From contig JAADJZ010000006.1 in assembly GCA_011032825.1 (NCBI GenBank), positions 496,001-560,000 on the forward strand: a stretch of DNA of 64,000 nt, read 5' to 3'. This stretch comes from Massariosphaeria phaeospora (lineage: Eukaryota > Ascomycota > Dothideomycetes > Pleosporales). The notes under the pieces are model-generated. The model was not told the DNA's origin. It saw only the letters and a program-made list of their open reading frames with translations, and did not search any database. Positions 19,806 through 29,992 of this stretch are shown here, piece by piece. Made by a program: the position numbers and the translations under genes. Each line of letters begins with the position of its first letter. Position 1 is the stretch's first letter.

Positions 19806-21158
19806 ATGCCTCCAGAACAACACCCTCCCAGCTATCTTCCCACACCAACACACTTTCGTCAACCTACCAATATCTTTGAAGTTCTCCGGCGAGGCCTCCA
19901 GAACGTCCGGTTGACAGACCCAACGTGCTCAATATGCTATGAGACGCTTGATCCATTCCACGGACAGGATGGAGAGGGCGTCGTTCAGATACGAAGATGC
20001 AGCCACGCATTCCATTGGCAATGCCTTAGACCATGGCGTGTTCTCGGAAACACGACTTGCCCGAATTGCCGGGTCGAAATATTCACGCCTGAGGCCCACG
20101 AGTATCGCACTTCCGTCTTCGATCTCAACAGATCACTCACTGAAGATGTACTCGCTCGACTTCAGCGCGAAACCCAAGCCATGTCAGAAAATATAAGGCT
20201 TATGGGCCTCGGCGATCCTCCCAATATCTTTGGGCGTTATTTGGACGGCACCGCTGTTACAAATCAAATGCCTACGCGGGCTCCTGCCTGGAACGCAACA
20301 CAGGAGACGGAGCAACAAGAGGTAGAGGCAACGCATGTTGACAGAGACGTTGAATCAACCACGAGTTTGTTGGCAGGCTCGGCACGCCCAACAGCCTCTA
20401 CCCCGGAAACGTTGGCTGCTACATTAGCGTCGCGTTTCGAGACTCGTCCCGGTACAGCGAGGGAATTCGGCGGTCGGCAAACTCAGTCTGCTCACGATGA
20501 AGATTTCAACACGCCGCGTCGGGTTCCAAATACGCCTGCACCACCCCCCCAATGGGATTATCGAAGATCGCCATTCAAGTCCCCAATGCATGAAGAAATG
20601 AGCCTAAGGATGTCTTGGGCCAATGGAACACCCCGGGGCTTTAATGCAGATTTTGTGATGGATCCTGAGTACCTTGCGTTTCGTCGAAACCAGCAAAACC
20701 CATCAAGATTTGCCGACGCTGACGTTATCGCTCGCCAAGGGCTATATCACAGTCCAGCTGCAGCCGCCGCAAGTCGGCGTAGGATCCTAGGTGGTAATAT
20801 CGACACTGCGCGGACTCCAACTAGCCAACCCTCGAGATTGTTGACTATGCAGTCTACATCCCAGCTCCCGGATCGCCACAGCCAGCCGATTCCGCGCGAA
20901 CGTCCAGAAGGAACCCAAGGTGCCCAGGCCAACCATGGTCGTTACGAACAGCAAAACCCGGCAACTGCAACGGTGACACCACCGACGGCCGAGCAACCAG
21001 CGCTGTCAGAGACTTTCTGGGACTTCTATCGGGATGAAGAATCGCCAACAATCCGCCGCGTAAGACGTCAGAGCTCAACGGTTTCGTTGGACCAACTCCT
21101 GGAGCAATTTGGGTTGGCCGAGGGAGAGGTGGATGAACGCACTTGTCATAATGAGTAG
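19806..21158 (+). CDS. RING-H2 finger protein (450 aa)
   Basis: Single exon. The RING-H2 ligands are Cys41, Cys44, Cys65, His67, His70, Cys73, Cys85 and Cys88, in CSICYETL...CSHAFHWQCLRPW...CPNC. The Trp after the sixth ligand (LRPW) and Pro after the seventh are typical of active E3 ligases. Residues 150-430 are Ser/Thr/Pro/Arg-rich and probably disordered. Near the C-terminus is an acidic helix-like end (LDQLLEQFGLAEGEVDERT). There is no membrane segment. The substrate is unknown. Confidence 0.82.
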   Translation: MPPEQHPPSYLPTPTHFRQPTNIFEVLRRGLQNVRLTDPTCSICYETLDPFHGQDGEGVVQIRRCSHAFHWQCLRPWRVLGNTTCPNCRVEIFTPEAHEYRTSVFDLNRSLTEDVLARLQRETQAMSENIRLMGLGDPPNIFGRYLDGTAVTNQMPTRAPAWNATQETEQQEVEATHVDRDVESTTSLLAGSARPTASTPETLAATLASRFETRPGTAREFGGRQTQSAHDEDFNTPRRVPNTPAPPPQWDYRRSPFKSPMHEEMSLRMSWANGTPRGFNADFVMDPEYLAFRRNQQNPSRFADADVIARQGLYHSPAAAAASRRRILGGNIDTARTPTSQPSRLLTMQSTSQLPDRHSQPIPRERPEGTQGAQANHGRYEQQNPATATVTPPTAEQPALSETFWDFYRDEESPTIRRVRRQSSTVSLDQLLEQFGLAEGEVDERTCHNE

Positions 21159-22655
21159 CGCCCACCGAAACAATGTAAGTGCGAGTTCGATTTTGTTTCC
21201 AACTATTCCGCGAACACCGGCATGTCCCTGCACAATGCACTCGATGCTTTCGCTAATCGTCATGCGAAGACAGCTCGAAACCTGAGAGACAGACGAAGTG
21301 TATGTCCATGCGACGGTGAAATAGAGGAAATGATCATACTGAGAAGCAGAAAGGGCTGAAAGAACGGTACATTGATGTGGCAAAACCCCGAGCGCCAATG
21401 ATGTTATGGCAAGGTTTTGCGTCTTGACTGTGCAAGGAAGGATGAATGGTAGACTGGTAGTGAGAATGATATGAGTCGGTATTCTACAGGCCATTGCTTA
21501 GAATGCGTGCTCGTGGGCAATATGTCTTGTAGATGTAATGAATATCTGCAACAGCATGTCCCATTCCAGGGAGTGTTTCAGGGCATGTATCTCTTGACAA
21601 GATCTCTGGCCTCTTCACGGGTAGAGGAAGTTGTCATGGTAGGGACCGACCCGCAGTTGAGATTCGACGGAGAGACAAGACAAGCGTAAGATAATGGCAG
21701 AGAGATAACAGAACGGAAATAGGTTGAAGACAGTAAGAAAGGTGTGAGGGGGTTCTGTGCTGACGCGCGCAGGTGTGATGTTCTCGACGTGACGTTGAAC
21801 TCCCCGCTTACTTATCCGCCAAACACAGCAAACACGGGCAGCCGCAGCAGGGATGAGGTGTGATGGGGCCCGGCGCCGGCGCTCAGCTCCCACCCTCCAC
21901 CAGCCCGAGTCCTCCAGCGCGCCTGCTCGATTGCCCGGCCTCGACCTTTTGGACTGCGCCTGCCGATGGAGACGCGGCAGCTGCTCTTATTGGAAGCAGG
22001 AATTGTCGCGGGGTGGAGTCCAGCCTGCTGTCCCTAAGGTACGTCCCCCATCCCCATCTCCCCATCCCACTCCACTCCGCTCCCTCCCGCGCCGCACCCA
22101 ATGCCTCTGCCACCCGCCGTGCTCCACGGCGGGCCCGGGATGCCACGCAGCCTCCAGTCTCTCGCCGATGTCTTGTCTGATCTGTCGCCAGCAGCACCTC
22201 GCCTCGACCGAAGGCACGCGCCTGTCACCGAGACGCCAAAACCGAACAAAGCGGCGCCCACGCTCGATACCACGCCCCAACCGTCCCCCTTCTCTCGCTT
22301 GCATTTCTACCCACATGCCAGCGTTGCGACCGACGCGAAGGCCTATATACTCGATCCACGCCCCGAGTTGACATCGTTGTCCTCGTCGTCGCAGGCGTTA
22401 GCTGCCGAGGCGCGTCCCGTCGAGAAAGCCCCCCGGAAGCGGACGAAGAACCCCCGCCGCACCAAGGCACACAATTCGCAATCTAGATGGAGTAGAGGAG
22501 CTGTTTCGTCGGACGATACAGCCTCGGAACGCACAGCCTCATTATCTCACTCGTCGTCGAGGTCGAGTCCTCCCGACGTGGTGCATCCTTTGCATACACA
22601 CCGCTCACACACAAACATTGCTACCACTATCGCAGCGAGCTACCAGGGACGTTTG
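21159..22655. other. Region upstream of PAN3
   Basis: About 1.5 kb. The distal part has no credible gene. From the ATG at 22101 a Ser/Pro/Arg-rich frame is open and in phase with the PAN3 start at 22656. It could be a lineage-specific N-terminal extension of 185 residues, or simply a GC-rich leader. The low-complexity composition and the good fit of MATAFGGSSGDSRRG to PAN3 N-termini make me favour leader. Confidence 0.4.
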
Positions 22656-24889
22656 ATGGCAACAGCCTTTGGCGGTTCCTCAGGCGATTCGCGGCGAGGA
22701 GTGGCGTCTCCTCGGCCAAAAGGTCGCGGTACGAAGTTTCGTCCCCGCAGCAGTCCGGGTTGTCTCTAACTCTCTTGAGCAGAAGCGAAGAACACCTTCT
22801 GCCGGAATGTAACTATCTACGGACACTGCCGGTATGAGAATAGTAAGTGCCCAATTCTTACAAGCCGGACGCGCAAGTAACACCGACCAGCCTGTCCGTA
22901 CGTCCACGAGAGTTCCAAGATGAACCAGAACGAGAACATGAAGAAACGTTTCAATGTCGACTCACCGGCATTCACTCCCCTGCAGGCCAGCACCAACGGG
23001 TCGTTGACCCCTTCGTCACGGACCACTGCTACTATTTCGCCCAAAGCGGCGAACGCTGCTATCTTTACTCCCAAGTCCGCGCGCTCGAGTAAGTCCAGCT
23101 AGCTTGAAGCTGCGTTCATGTCTCGAGTGCTTATTCTCTTAGCCGCGAGCACCCCAAGCATACACGGCAAAGAACTTGCCGCGGACTGGCACAATCACGA
23201 TTTCCAGGAGTTCGTGCCTCAATCATACGAAGGTCACATCGTAAGTCTGGACATTGCTAGAGCCACCTTGGCTACTCTACATCTTTCATGTAAAGTTCAG
23301 CTCTAAGCAATAAATAGGTAGACGCCACCGCCTCCGCCTCTGTCCTCAGCTATGACCCATTCAACACTTCTACAACAATACCCTCAATAACGAGCTCCGG
23401 ACACCAAGGCTCAACTATCAATCCATATACGCAGGATGCAACGAACCTGTCTGGAACACAATACTACCAGAGCGCAAACACTCTCCAAGCTTCCCCGGCC
23501 TATCATCTATACTGGCCCGTTGGTCCTCAACCCACAAACCTACTTGGCTACCAGAAGACAGCGCATGATTTTTTTATCCCGGACGCAATTCGGGAAGATC
23601 TGCAGAAGAAGTCCGAAGTGGCTCGACAGGTCCTACCAAATTCTGCTCTACCCCCAATAGAGCAGTACCATTCCTTATTCTGCCTCGATACCACAGCCCA
23701 GAAGAACCAATCGCTCTTCGGATACCATACGTGGATATACAAGGCGGTCTCGAGCAAAGACGGAAGCACATACGCACTACGCCGGCTTGAGAACTTCCGG
23801 TTAACGAACGAAAACGCGATTCGATCGGCGCAGCCTTGGAAACGCATACTGAATGGCAGCGTCGTTACTATCCATGATTGCTTCACAACAAGGGCTTTCG
23901 GAGATAGCTCGCTCATCATAGTCACGGACTACCACCCGTGCTCCAAGACGCTTGCCGAAGAACATTTCAAGGCGTCGCCGCCCCGCTTCCACGGCGGACG
24001 GGCTGCATCATCACATATTCCCGAGCAGGTCCTCTGGGGATACCTTGTGCAAATAGCTTCTGCATTGAAGGCCATACATAGCGCGGGTCTCGCTGCGCGC
24101 CTGCTTACTCCATCCAAAATCCTACTTACGGCCAAGAACCGGGTGCGACTGAATTCATGCTCAGTTTTGGATGTTGTTCAGTTTGAAAATGCTCGACCTC
24201 TTTCGGACCTCCAGGCCGATGACCTCCTGCAACTTGGGAGACTTGTCCTATCTATCGCCAATAACAACCAAAATGCCCACCTGAGTTTGCAGAAGTCTTT
24301 GGACAATCTCTCACGGGCCTATACTCCCCGCTTAAAAGAGTGTGTGCAGTGGTTGCTAAGCCCTCAACCTTCTCCCACCACACCATCATCTCCGACTGGG
24401 CCGAATCCCGTGCAGAAAGACGTGGATACGTTTCTAGCCGGTATCTCGGATCAATTTGCCATGGTCTTCGACAACGAGCTTCACGCTCAGGATACGCTAG
24501 TGAACACGCTTGCTCGAGAGCTCGAGTCTTCTCGAATAGTCCGAATCCTGGTGAAATTGAATTTTATAAACGAACGTCCGGAATTGGATGCTTCTCAGGG
24601 CAACCCAGCTGCAGCATCGACGGCCTGGGCAGAAACTGGGGAAAGATACTACCTCAAACTCTTCCGAGATTATGTCTTCCACCAAGTGGATGCCAACGGA
24701 CATCCAGTCACAAACCTAGCGCATGTCCTCGACTGTCTGAACAAGCTAGACGCCGGCAGCGACGAGAAGATTACATTGATCAGTCGGGACGAACAGACCG
24801 TTTTCGTTGTCAGCTATCGTGAAGTGAAGAGAGGGCTTGAATCGGCGTTCCAGGACTTGCTCCAGGCAGGACGCAATAGTCGGAAATAG
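22656..24889 (+). CDS. PAN3: PAN2-PAN3 deadenylase subunit PAN3
   Basis: Five exons (22656-22728, 22783-22842, 22891-23088, 23143-23240, 23318-24889) encode 666 aa. N-terminal CCCH zinc finger: Cys31, Cys40, Cys46, His50 (FCRNVTIYGHCRYENTCPYVH, restored only by splicing). PAM2-like motif NVDSPAFTP at about 66-74 for binding poly(A)-binding protein. The block ELAADWHNHDFQEFVPQSY is characteristic. From about residue 255 comes the pseudokinase domain, then the C-terminal knob (YYLKLFRDYVFHQVD...LDKLDAG-like segment). PAN3 brings the PAN2 nuclease to PABP-coated mRNA tails in the cytoplasm to start poly(A) shortening. Four introns of 48-77 bp all have canonical GT-AG ends. An upstream in-frame ATG at 22101 is the main uncertainty. 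Confidence 0.95.
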
Positions 24890-25144
24890 TCGCGTTGTCC
24901 GATAAAGACCGCACAGAACAGTCTCGTCGTGGTTGCTTATTTTGTTTTGGAGAGCGCTGACGATGGAGCTCTGTGGACTAAGAGTACTGTCTACACTAAG
25001 ATATAGACTCATGGGCAATGCTCAAACGATTTGGTTTTCGTTCTAGAGTACTTGACTGTTACACAATTGCAATAGATAGGTTCTCTATAACCTTCCAGTC
25101 TAGTCTGCAGGCTGTAGTATAGTGTTACTCACCCTCTAGCTGTA
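24890..25144. other. PAN3 3' flank up to the repeat island
   Basis: 255 bp of AT-rich sequence with no coding signal. It ends in the TA dinucleotide (25143-25144) that borders the left inverted repeat. Confidence 0.4.
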
Positions 25145-25617
25145 ACGTGCATCCACCCGTAGCGGAACAACCCCTGTAACGGAACAAACTACAGGTACTT
25201 TGGCTTTACAGCAATAGATGTTCTACACGCGCCTTAAATGTCGCATTGCTTTTAGTAAGGTATATGCTGAGACTATTTCTAAAGCCCGTTTAATAAACAT
25301 GCACAAAAATTACGCTTGCAGAGGCGCCTTTCTACCTGATTTACAAATAATCGTTCTTTGTAGCAAAAGCTGCTTTATGCACTACAAGACTACTATTAAG
25401 CTTTTACTACTGTCGTAACCTATACGTTGCCTTCACTAAAGCTAAACTAACTAACAGCATCGCTAAAAAGACATAGTAAGCTGTGGGGATGCGGGTGGCG
25501 ATCTTTTCATGCGCGATCACGAGCCGGTCGGTACCTCCGATCATCGTCCTCTAATCAGAGTGACCATCGATCCTCGCTGACAGCTCGGGCTCTCCTGGTA
25601 AAATACCGTATTCTATT
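25145..25617 (+). repeat. Left arm of the long inverted repeat
   Basis: Matches the reverse complement of 34515-34988 from end to end with scattered substitutions and small indels. Shared landmarks include the double GCGGAACAA/ACGGAACAA motif at the tip, CTACACGCGCCTTAAAT, GGCGCC near 25322, GGTCGGTACCTC near 25530 and AAAATACCGTATTCTATT at the inner end. Confidence 0.9.
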
Positions 25618-26330
25618 GAACGCGATACCTTTCTTGTCAGCGCTTTTCCCCACCAGTGCGCATATCACGATGATAGCCACCGCAATCGATGTGGAGCGTC
25701 TTACACGCCTTTAAACACGATCACGAGGTCACTTTGCGCCACAACCAGGTCACCATGACCGTTCGCACAACGACTGAGGACACATGATGGTAAGCAACCT
25801 GACCTCGATGTAGCTAAGCCCCAAAGGCGAAAGAATTTGCATCTCTGCTATCCACAACAGCGAAAAAGCCTTAACGAACTTTACAGTAAAGTCCTACGAC
25901 TCTGCTGCGCGCTACGCAGCACGGCGACGACAGCTATAACCGATGCGAAGCCTCTTATCAAGACGCGCAGCCACGACGTCCTCCCCACGAGCGCACCTCT
26001 GTGGACCGATACTGCGGTCACGACAAAATACAATAACGGGTTCACTCGCGTCGTTTCGCTCGTGCCCACATCTGACCTCTACATCTATTCTCAAGATAGC
26101 GATAACGAAGCCACCATAAGCATGACAGTGTACACTAAGGCGGAGGACATAGCAGGTTATCATGATGTACGCACAATGACTGAAGGCATCAGAAACCTGT
26201 TAAAGCACTTACTTAGGCTTGTGATAATAGCGAGCAAAATTAAGGCAGAGGGCACGATGGGTGATGACATGTATACCATTTGCGAGTGTAATGCTACAGA
26301 TTAATTATCATTTCTATCCTCTCCCACGTA
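25618..26330. other. Internal spacer, no recognised gene
   Basis: Contains an open frame of 155 codons at 25837-26304 on the plus strand with no recognisable family and no homologue elsewhere in the window. It may be noise within decayed transposon sequence. Confidence 0.3.
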
Positions 26331-28131
26331 CTACCACATTCGCGCTAGTAGAGCTCTCCAACAGTCCACCGCAGTTGCCTCTGTGGCATTCGTGCCACTT
26401 GTTTGCATTAGCGCATCAGGCGTTTGCTGTGGTTCTAGCTCCTGCTCTGGCTCTGGCGCACTCTTAGACTTTCTGCCGCGCTTCCCCTTATTGGTAGTAG
26501 CTTCTTCTGTGTCTGTCGGAGCACTCTTTGCCTTCCGACTACTCTTCGCCTTGACTTTAGCTTCTCTAGCAGCTTCCTTCTCAGCACGCTTCACCCTTGC
26601 CGCTTCGAGATCCTCAAATGTCATTACCCTCGCCTTACCAAGAATAGCTGACTTTGTGGTTCGGCGGGGTTTGGCTTCGTTGTTCATCTTAGTTAGGAAC
26701 TGAATGTGGTCCTGGTCGAGAGCGTTTTGGGCAAAGGATGTTTGAGCAGCGTTGCTGAGCTTCTGCACAAGCTTCTGATGTCGCTGCTTGCTTACCTCAT
26801 CATGAGGTGCTTGTCTGATCTGATCAAGTAGCGACGCAAGACCCTCTGTTGACACTGGGGTCACTGGTGTTTGGACTAGTTCATCTTCCGGGCACTGTTC
26901 TACGTCTTCGCAGGCTGTACGATCAGAGTAAGACTAATGGCTTCGTAATGTCTTTGAGTACTCTGTCTAGGTTGAATGGAAACAACCCAGACTTAGCCCA
27001 TCCTGCAAGAATATTTTTCTTGGTCAACGCTTTAGCCCTAGCAGGGCTGTATAGAGAGGTGAAGTGCTCTTTGTTAACTACAGTCACACCTGAACGATAT
27101 AGTTGTTCTACCTCGTCGCGATAAGTTGTCTTCAAAGGACCAAATCCTGCGACATCGCAAGGTTGAAGCTTATAAGAGGTATAGAAGGGAAGTCGGCATA
27201 GTATGATGTTGTTCTCAAAGCAGAACTCTAAGATCTCAAGAGTCTCATGTGTCCCGAAGCCGTTACATATGAGTATCCGTAGTTTGCCGTTCGCCCGTGC
27301 CTTTGTCTGGGGATCAAAAACTTTTTGCAACCATTGCAAGGTAAGGTAAAAGTCGGTATAGCCAGATTCGGAGAAAGCATAAACCCACCTAGGAGTATCG
27401 TATCTCGTCCAGTTGCTTCGATGGGTACTGGCTGGCTATATTATCATTGGTTTCAAACACTCACTACTCGCGGATATACACTCGACTGCGGTGACCATAG
27501 TGCGCTTAACACCAGCACCTCTATAGTCATGCTTGTTATACTTGCCTAAAAGGACCGTTACAGAGCCGAGCATAGAAAGCATAACGCTTGTCTCGTCCAT
27601 ATTATAGACATTCTCTGGCTTGATGTCTGCTCCACGCAGTTCTAGTTCGATCACCTTAAACCACTCCGTAACCTTATCATATATGTTATTGTCATAGCGA
27701 TTCCAATCCATTGCCCGAGTCCTTCTCGATTTAAGTTCTGGATGGCGGCGGGTAAATGCCTGAAGCCAGTTCTTGTTCGGCGGCTTAATCGCTTTCGTTG
27801 GGGAGCGCCGACGGGCAAGACTGAAGGCTAGGGGAGGTATGAACTTGACGCGAATCGGAGTACCTAGGGCAGCCATGCATAGTATATACGTAACGAGGGC
27901 TTTCTCTTCTAGAGGGGTTAGATATTGCTGCTCTTCAGCTTTTGTCTTCCGAGACGATCGTCCTTTGCGGCGGTACCACGCGGTGGTGCGAGGGACTTTA
28001 CGTTCTATTGAGGCAGGCTGGGTCTTATGCAGGGCTGGATCTAGTTCCTGCGCGAGTGCCTGGATGACTTGGTCCATCGCTATCTACCGTGTTGATGCTG
28101 TTCTGAAGGCGCGTGCGAAGGATGCCGGAGG
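26331..28131 (-). pseudogene. Decayed pogo/Fot-like DDE transposase (relic A)
   Basis: Reading the minus strand, a nearly complete transposase is visible: an N-terminal HTH part (PPASFARAFRTASTR then a stop), MDQVIQALAQELDPAL, the CENP-B type segment GTPIRVKFIPPLAFSLARRR, DDE region YNMDETSVMLS, LICNGFGTHET and KLQPCDVAGFGPLKTTYRDEV, and the Lys/Arg-rich tail GKRGRKSKSAPE ending WRALLARMW. Lesions: TAG at 28084-28086 where Gln is expected, TAG at 27436-27438 where the family has Trp (MII-W-PAST), the second catalytic Asp changed to Asn (27262-27264), and a frameshift near 26900. The three point changes fit CpA to TpA on one strand or the other. Not functional. Confidence 0.85.
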
Positions 28132-28168
28132 AAGATCAGCGGGCTGCCAGTACCTCCGACAACCGATA

Positions 28169-28427
28169 TTGTGCATTGCGAAAGACCTCGTACACCCCAA
28201 AAACAGTAAGCGGTAGAGGGGTAAGAGGCTGCTATCCCCAATAGGGACTTAGATTAACTTCTCTAAGCTTAGCTTAGCTTTTCTAGGCTTAGATCTTGTA
28301 GCGCGTAGGCACCTAGCCTAGATCCGCTAGATCCGCCCAGATCCAAGCCCCTATCCCGAGGTCAGCCTCCTTACCCCACTACCCTTTACCGTTTTTGGGG
28401 TGTACGAGGTGTTTCGCAATGCACCAA
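28169..28427. mobile_element. MITE-like element with about 60-bp terminal inverted repeats
   Basis: The left end TTGTGCATTGCGAAAGACC and the right end (reverse complement TTGGTGCATTGCGAAACACC) match for about 60 bp, including CTCGTACACCCCAAAAAC. The element is 259 bp with a short-repeat-rich, non-coding centre (AAGCTTAGCTTAGCTT). Both sides are bordered by TA, consistent with mobilisation by a pogo/Tc1-type transposase. It sits just upstream of relic A. Confidence 0.75.
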
Positions 28428-28954
28428 TAGCCGCGACGCCAGGGCCCCAGGAAACCGAATACAGAGATGCGACGATACTACTGAGTAGCCGTCTGTCACA
28501 GCAGCGTACATTCTATGCATATTTGGCGAGAGCTAATGCGACAGCGTTTGCCTGGAACGATCCCTAGTTATTGACTGTGCTGGCTGTTAACCAGTATGTG
28601 GCGCCGTGGTGGCAGAAGCCTCAAAGACAGCACTCAGCATCCGCACAGAGTGGCCACCGTACCATCTCCCTACTCTCCCTTTATCAATCATCATATTAAA
28701 TCGAAAGTGCGCCGCACTCGCAGAGATCGAAATACCGAATGATACACACACAAGCGACAACGAGTCCTGAACGAACCCAACCCCCCATGCGCCGTGCCGC
28801 AGCTTCTGCAATCGCTATCGAAGACATCGAGTATAATCTCTGCGAAGAAGGCAGAGGGCACAGGGAGCAAAGCGCAGGCGGTGGAGTATGTTGCGGACTT
28901 GAATGCCACGTTACGGCCAGGACCGTACACCAAAACCGCGCCCGAACGACGTAC

Positions 28955-29565
28955 TGCAAGCCACTCGTAAAACGCTTTGTGCACCTGCTTGCACGCACAC
29001 ACTTTGGGCACTCTATACGAATTAAATACATACCTTCGCTAGCCTTCAGCATCTCTCGTCGGCGGTCGATAGCGATCAAACTAATCAAGCCACCGGGCAA
29101 GAACTGGGTTCAAGTCTTGGATCGATTGTATGTGATTTAAGTATGTTATTATGTCTAAGGGTCTATCGCGATGATAGGGCAGAGAACAAAGGAGCGAACA
29201 GCGAACAGTTGTACATGAGATGGAAGCTGGTGGAAACCAACATCAAGCCTTCGAGAAACGCAATAGGGAACTCAAAGTTAGAAAGGTCAAACTGATCAAC
29301 TAGAAGCGCCACGAGAACAATATATATCCTAAAAGCTCGTCGTTCCACAAGGTCAGTAGTCCTAGGGAAGGCGAAGGTGATGAGCTATGAGGACCTCGAA
29401 GAGGCACGAGCGAACGTGCTGCGAGAGAGAAAACATTCTTAGGTGAGGGGAAACGCGGTCGCAAGCGCAAGAGTCCTGCGCCAGAGGCGGGTGTAGCAGA
29501 ACCAGTGGTGCAGATAAGCGAAGCACCAGAGCTATAGAGAGCCCTAGTGGCACGAATATATTAGG
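28955..29565 (+). pseudogene. Second decayed pogo-like transposase (relic B), internally deleted
   Basis: Plus strand. The segment PLVKRFVHLL...SIRIKYIPSLAFSISRRR...KPPGKNWVQ aligns with GTPIRVKFIPPLAFSLARRR...KPPNKNWLQ of relic A. The DDE core is missing. The tail survives in pieces: RSVVLGKAKVMSYEDLEEAR near 29350-29400, RGKRGRKRKSPAPEAGV near 29450, then APEL, a TAG at 29536-29538 where Trp is expected, and RALVARIY before the TAG at 29563-29565. It is in opposite orientation to relic A and closer to the NLR. Confidence 0.75.
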
Positions 29566-29992
29566 ACGGTGTTGAAGCACAAGTGTCGTGCTTAAAAGAC
29601 TGTAGAGGCCTCAGTGTTACTGGTATTGGACACGCGTTATTGTTGCAAGGACACATTTTCATAGAAATCATAATACATCAACGTTAACTTAGCTGACTTA
29701 CAGTACGACTATGTGAACGTTCAGTTGTCCCTGTGTGCCTCTAGTCATTGCGGGTTGGCGCTGGGCGGCTAGAAAGAAAAGCAGAAATCGGCAGAAAGTG
29801 TTTCCGAAGCCTTTTGGACCCCACACTTGTGATGCTGCAGCGCTTAGCTGTGCGTGTTCTCAGCCTTGCGACAGTTAAAGATGGACCGCAGTACTTCCCC
29901 CAGCCTGGGTGCGGCCTCGCGGCGCAATCAACCTGCAACGGTGCGGACTCTGGTCTACCAGCATACTTTGTCTCTGTCGCACGCATCTCATT

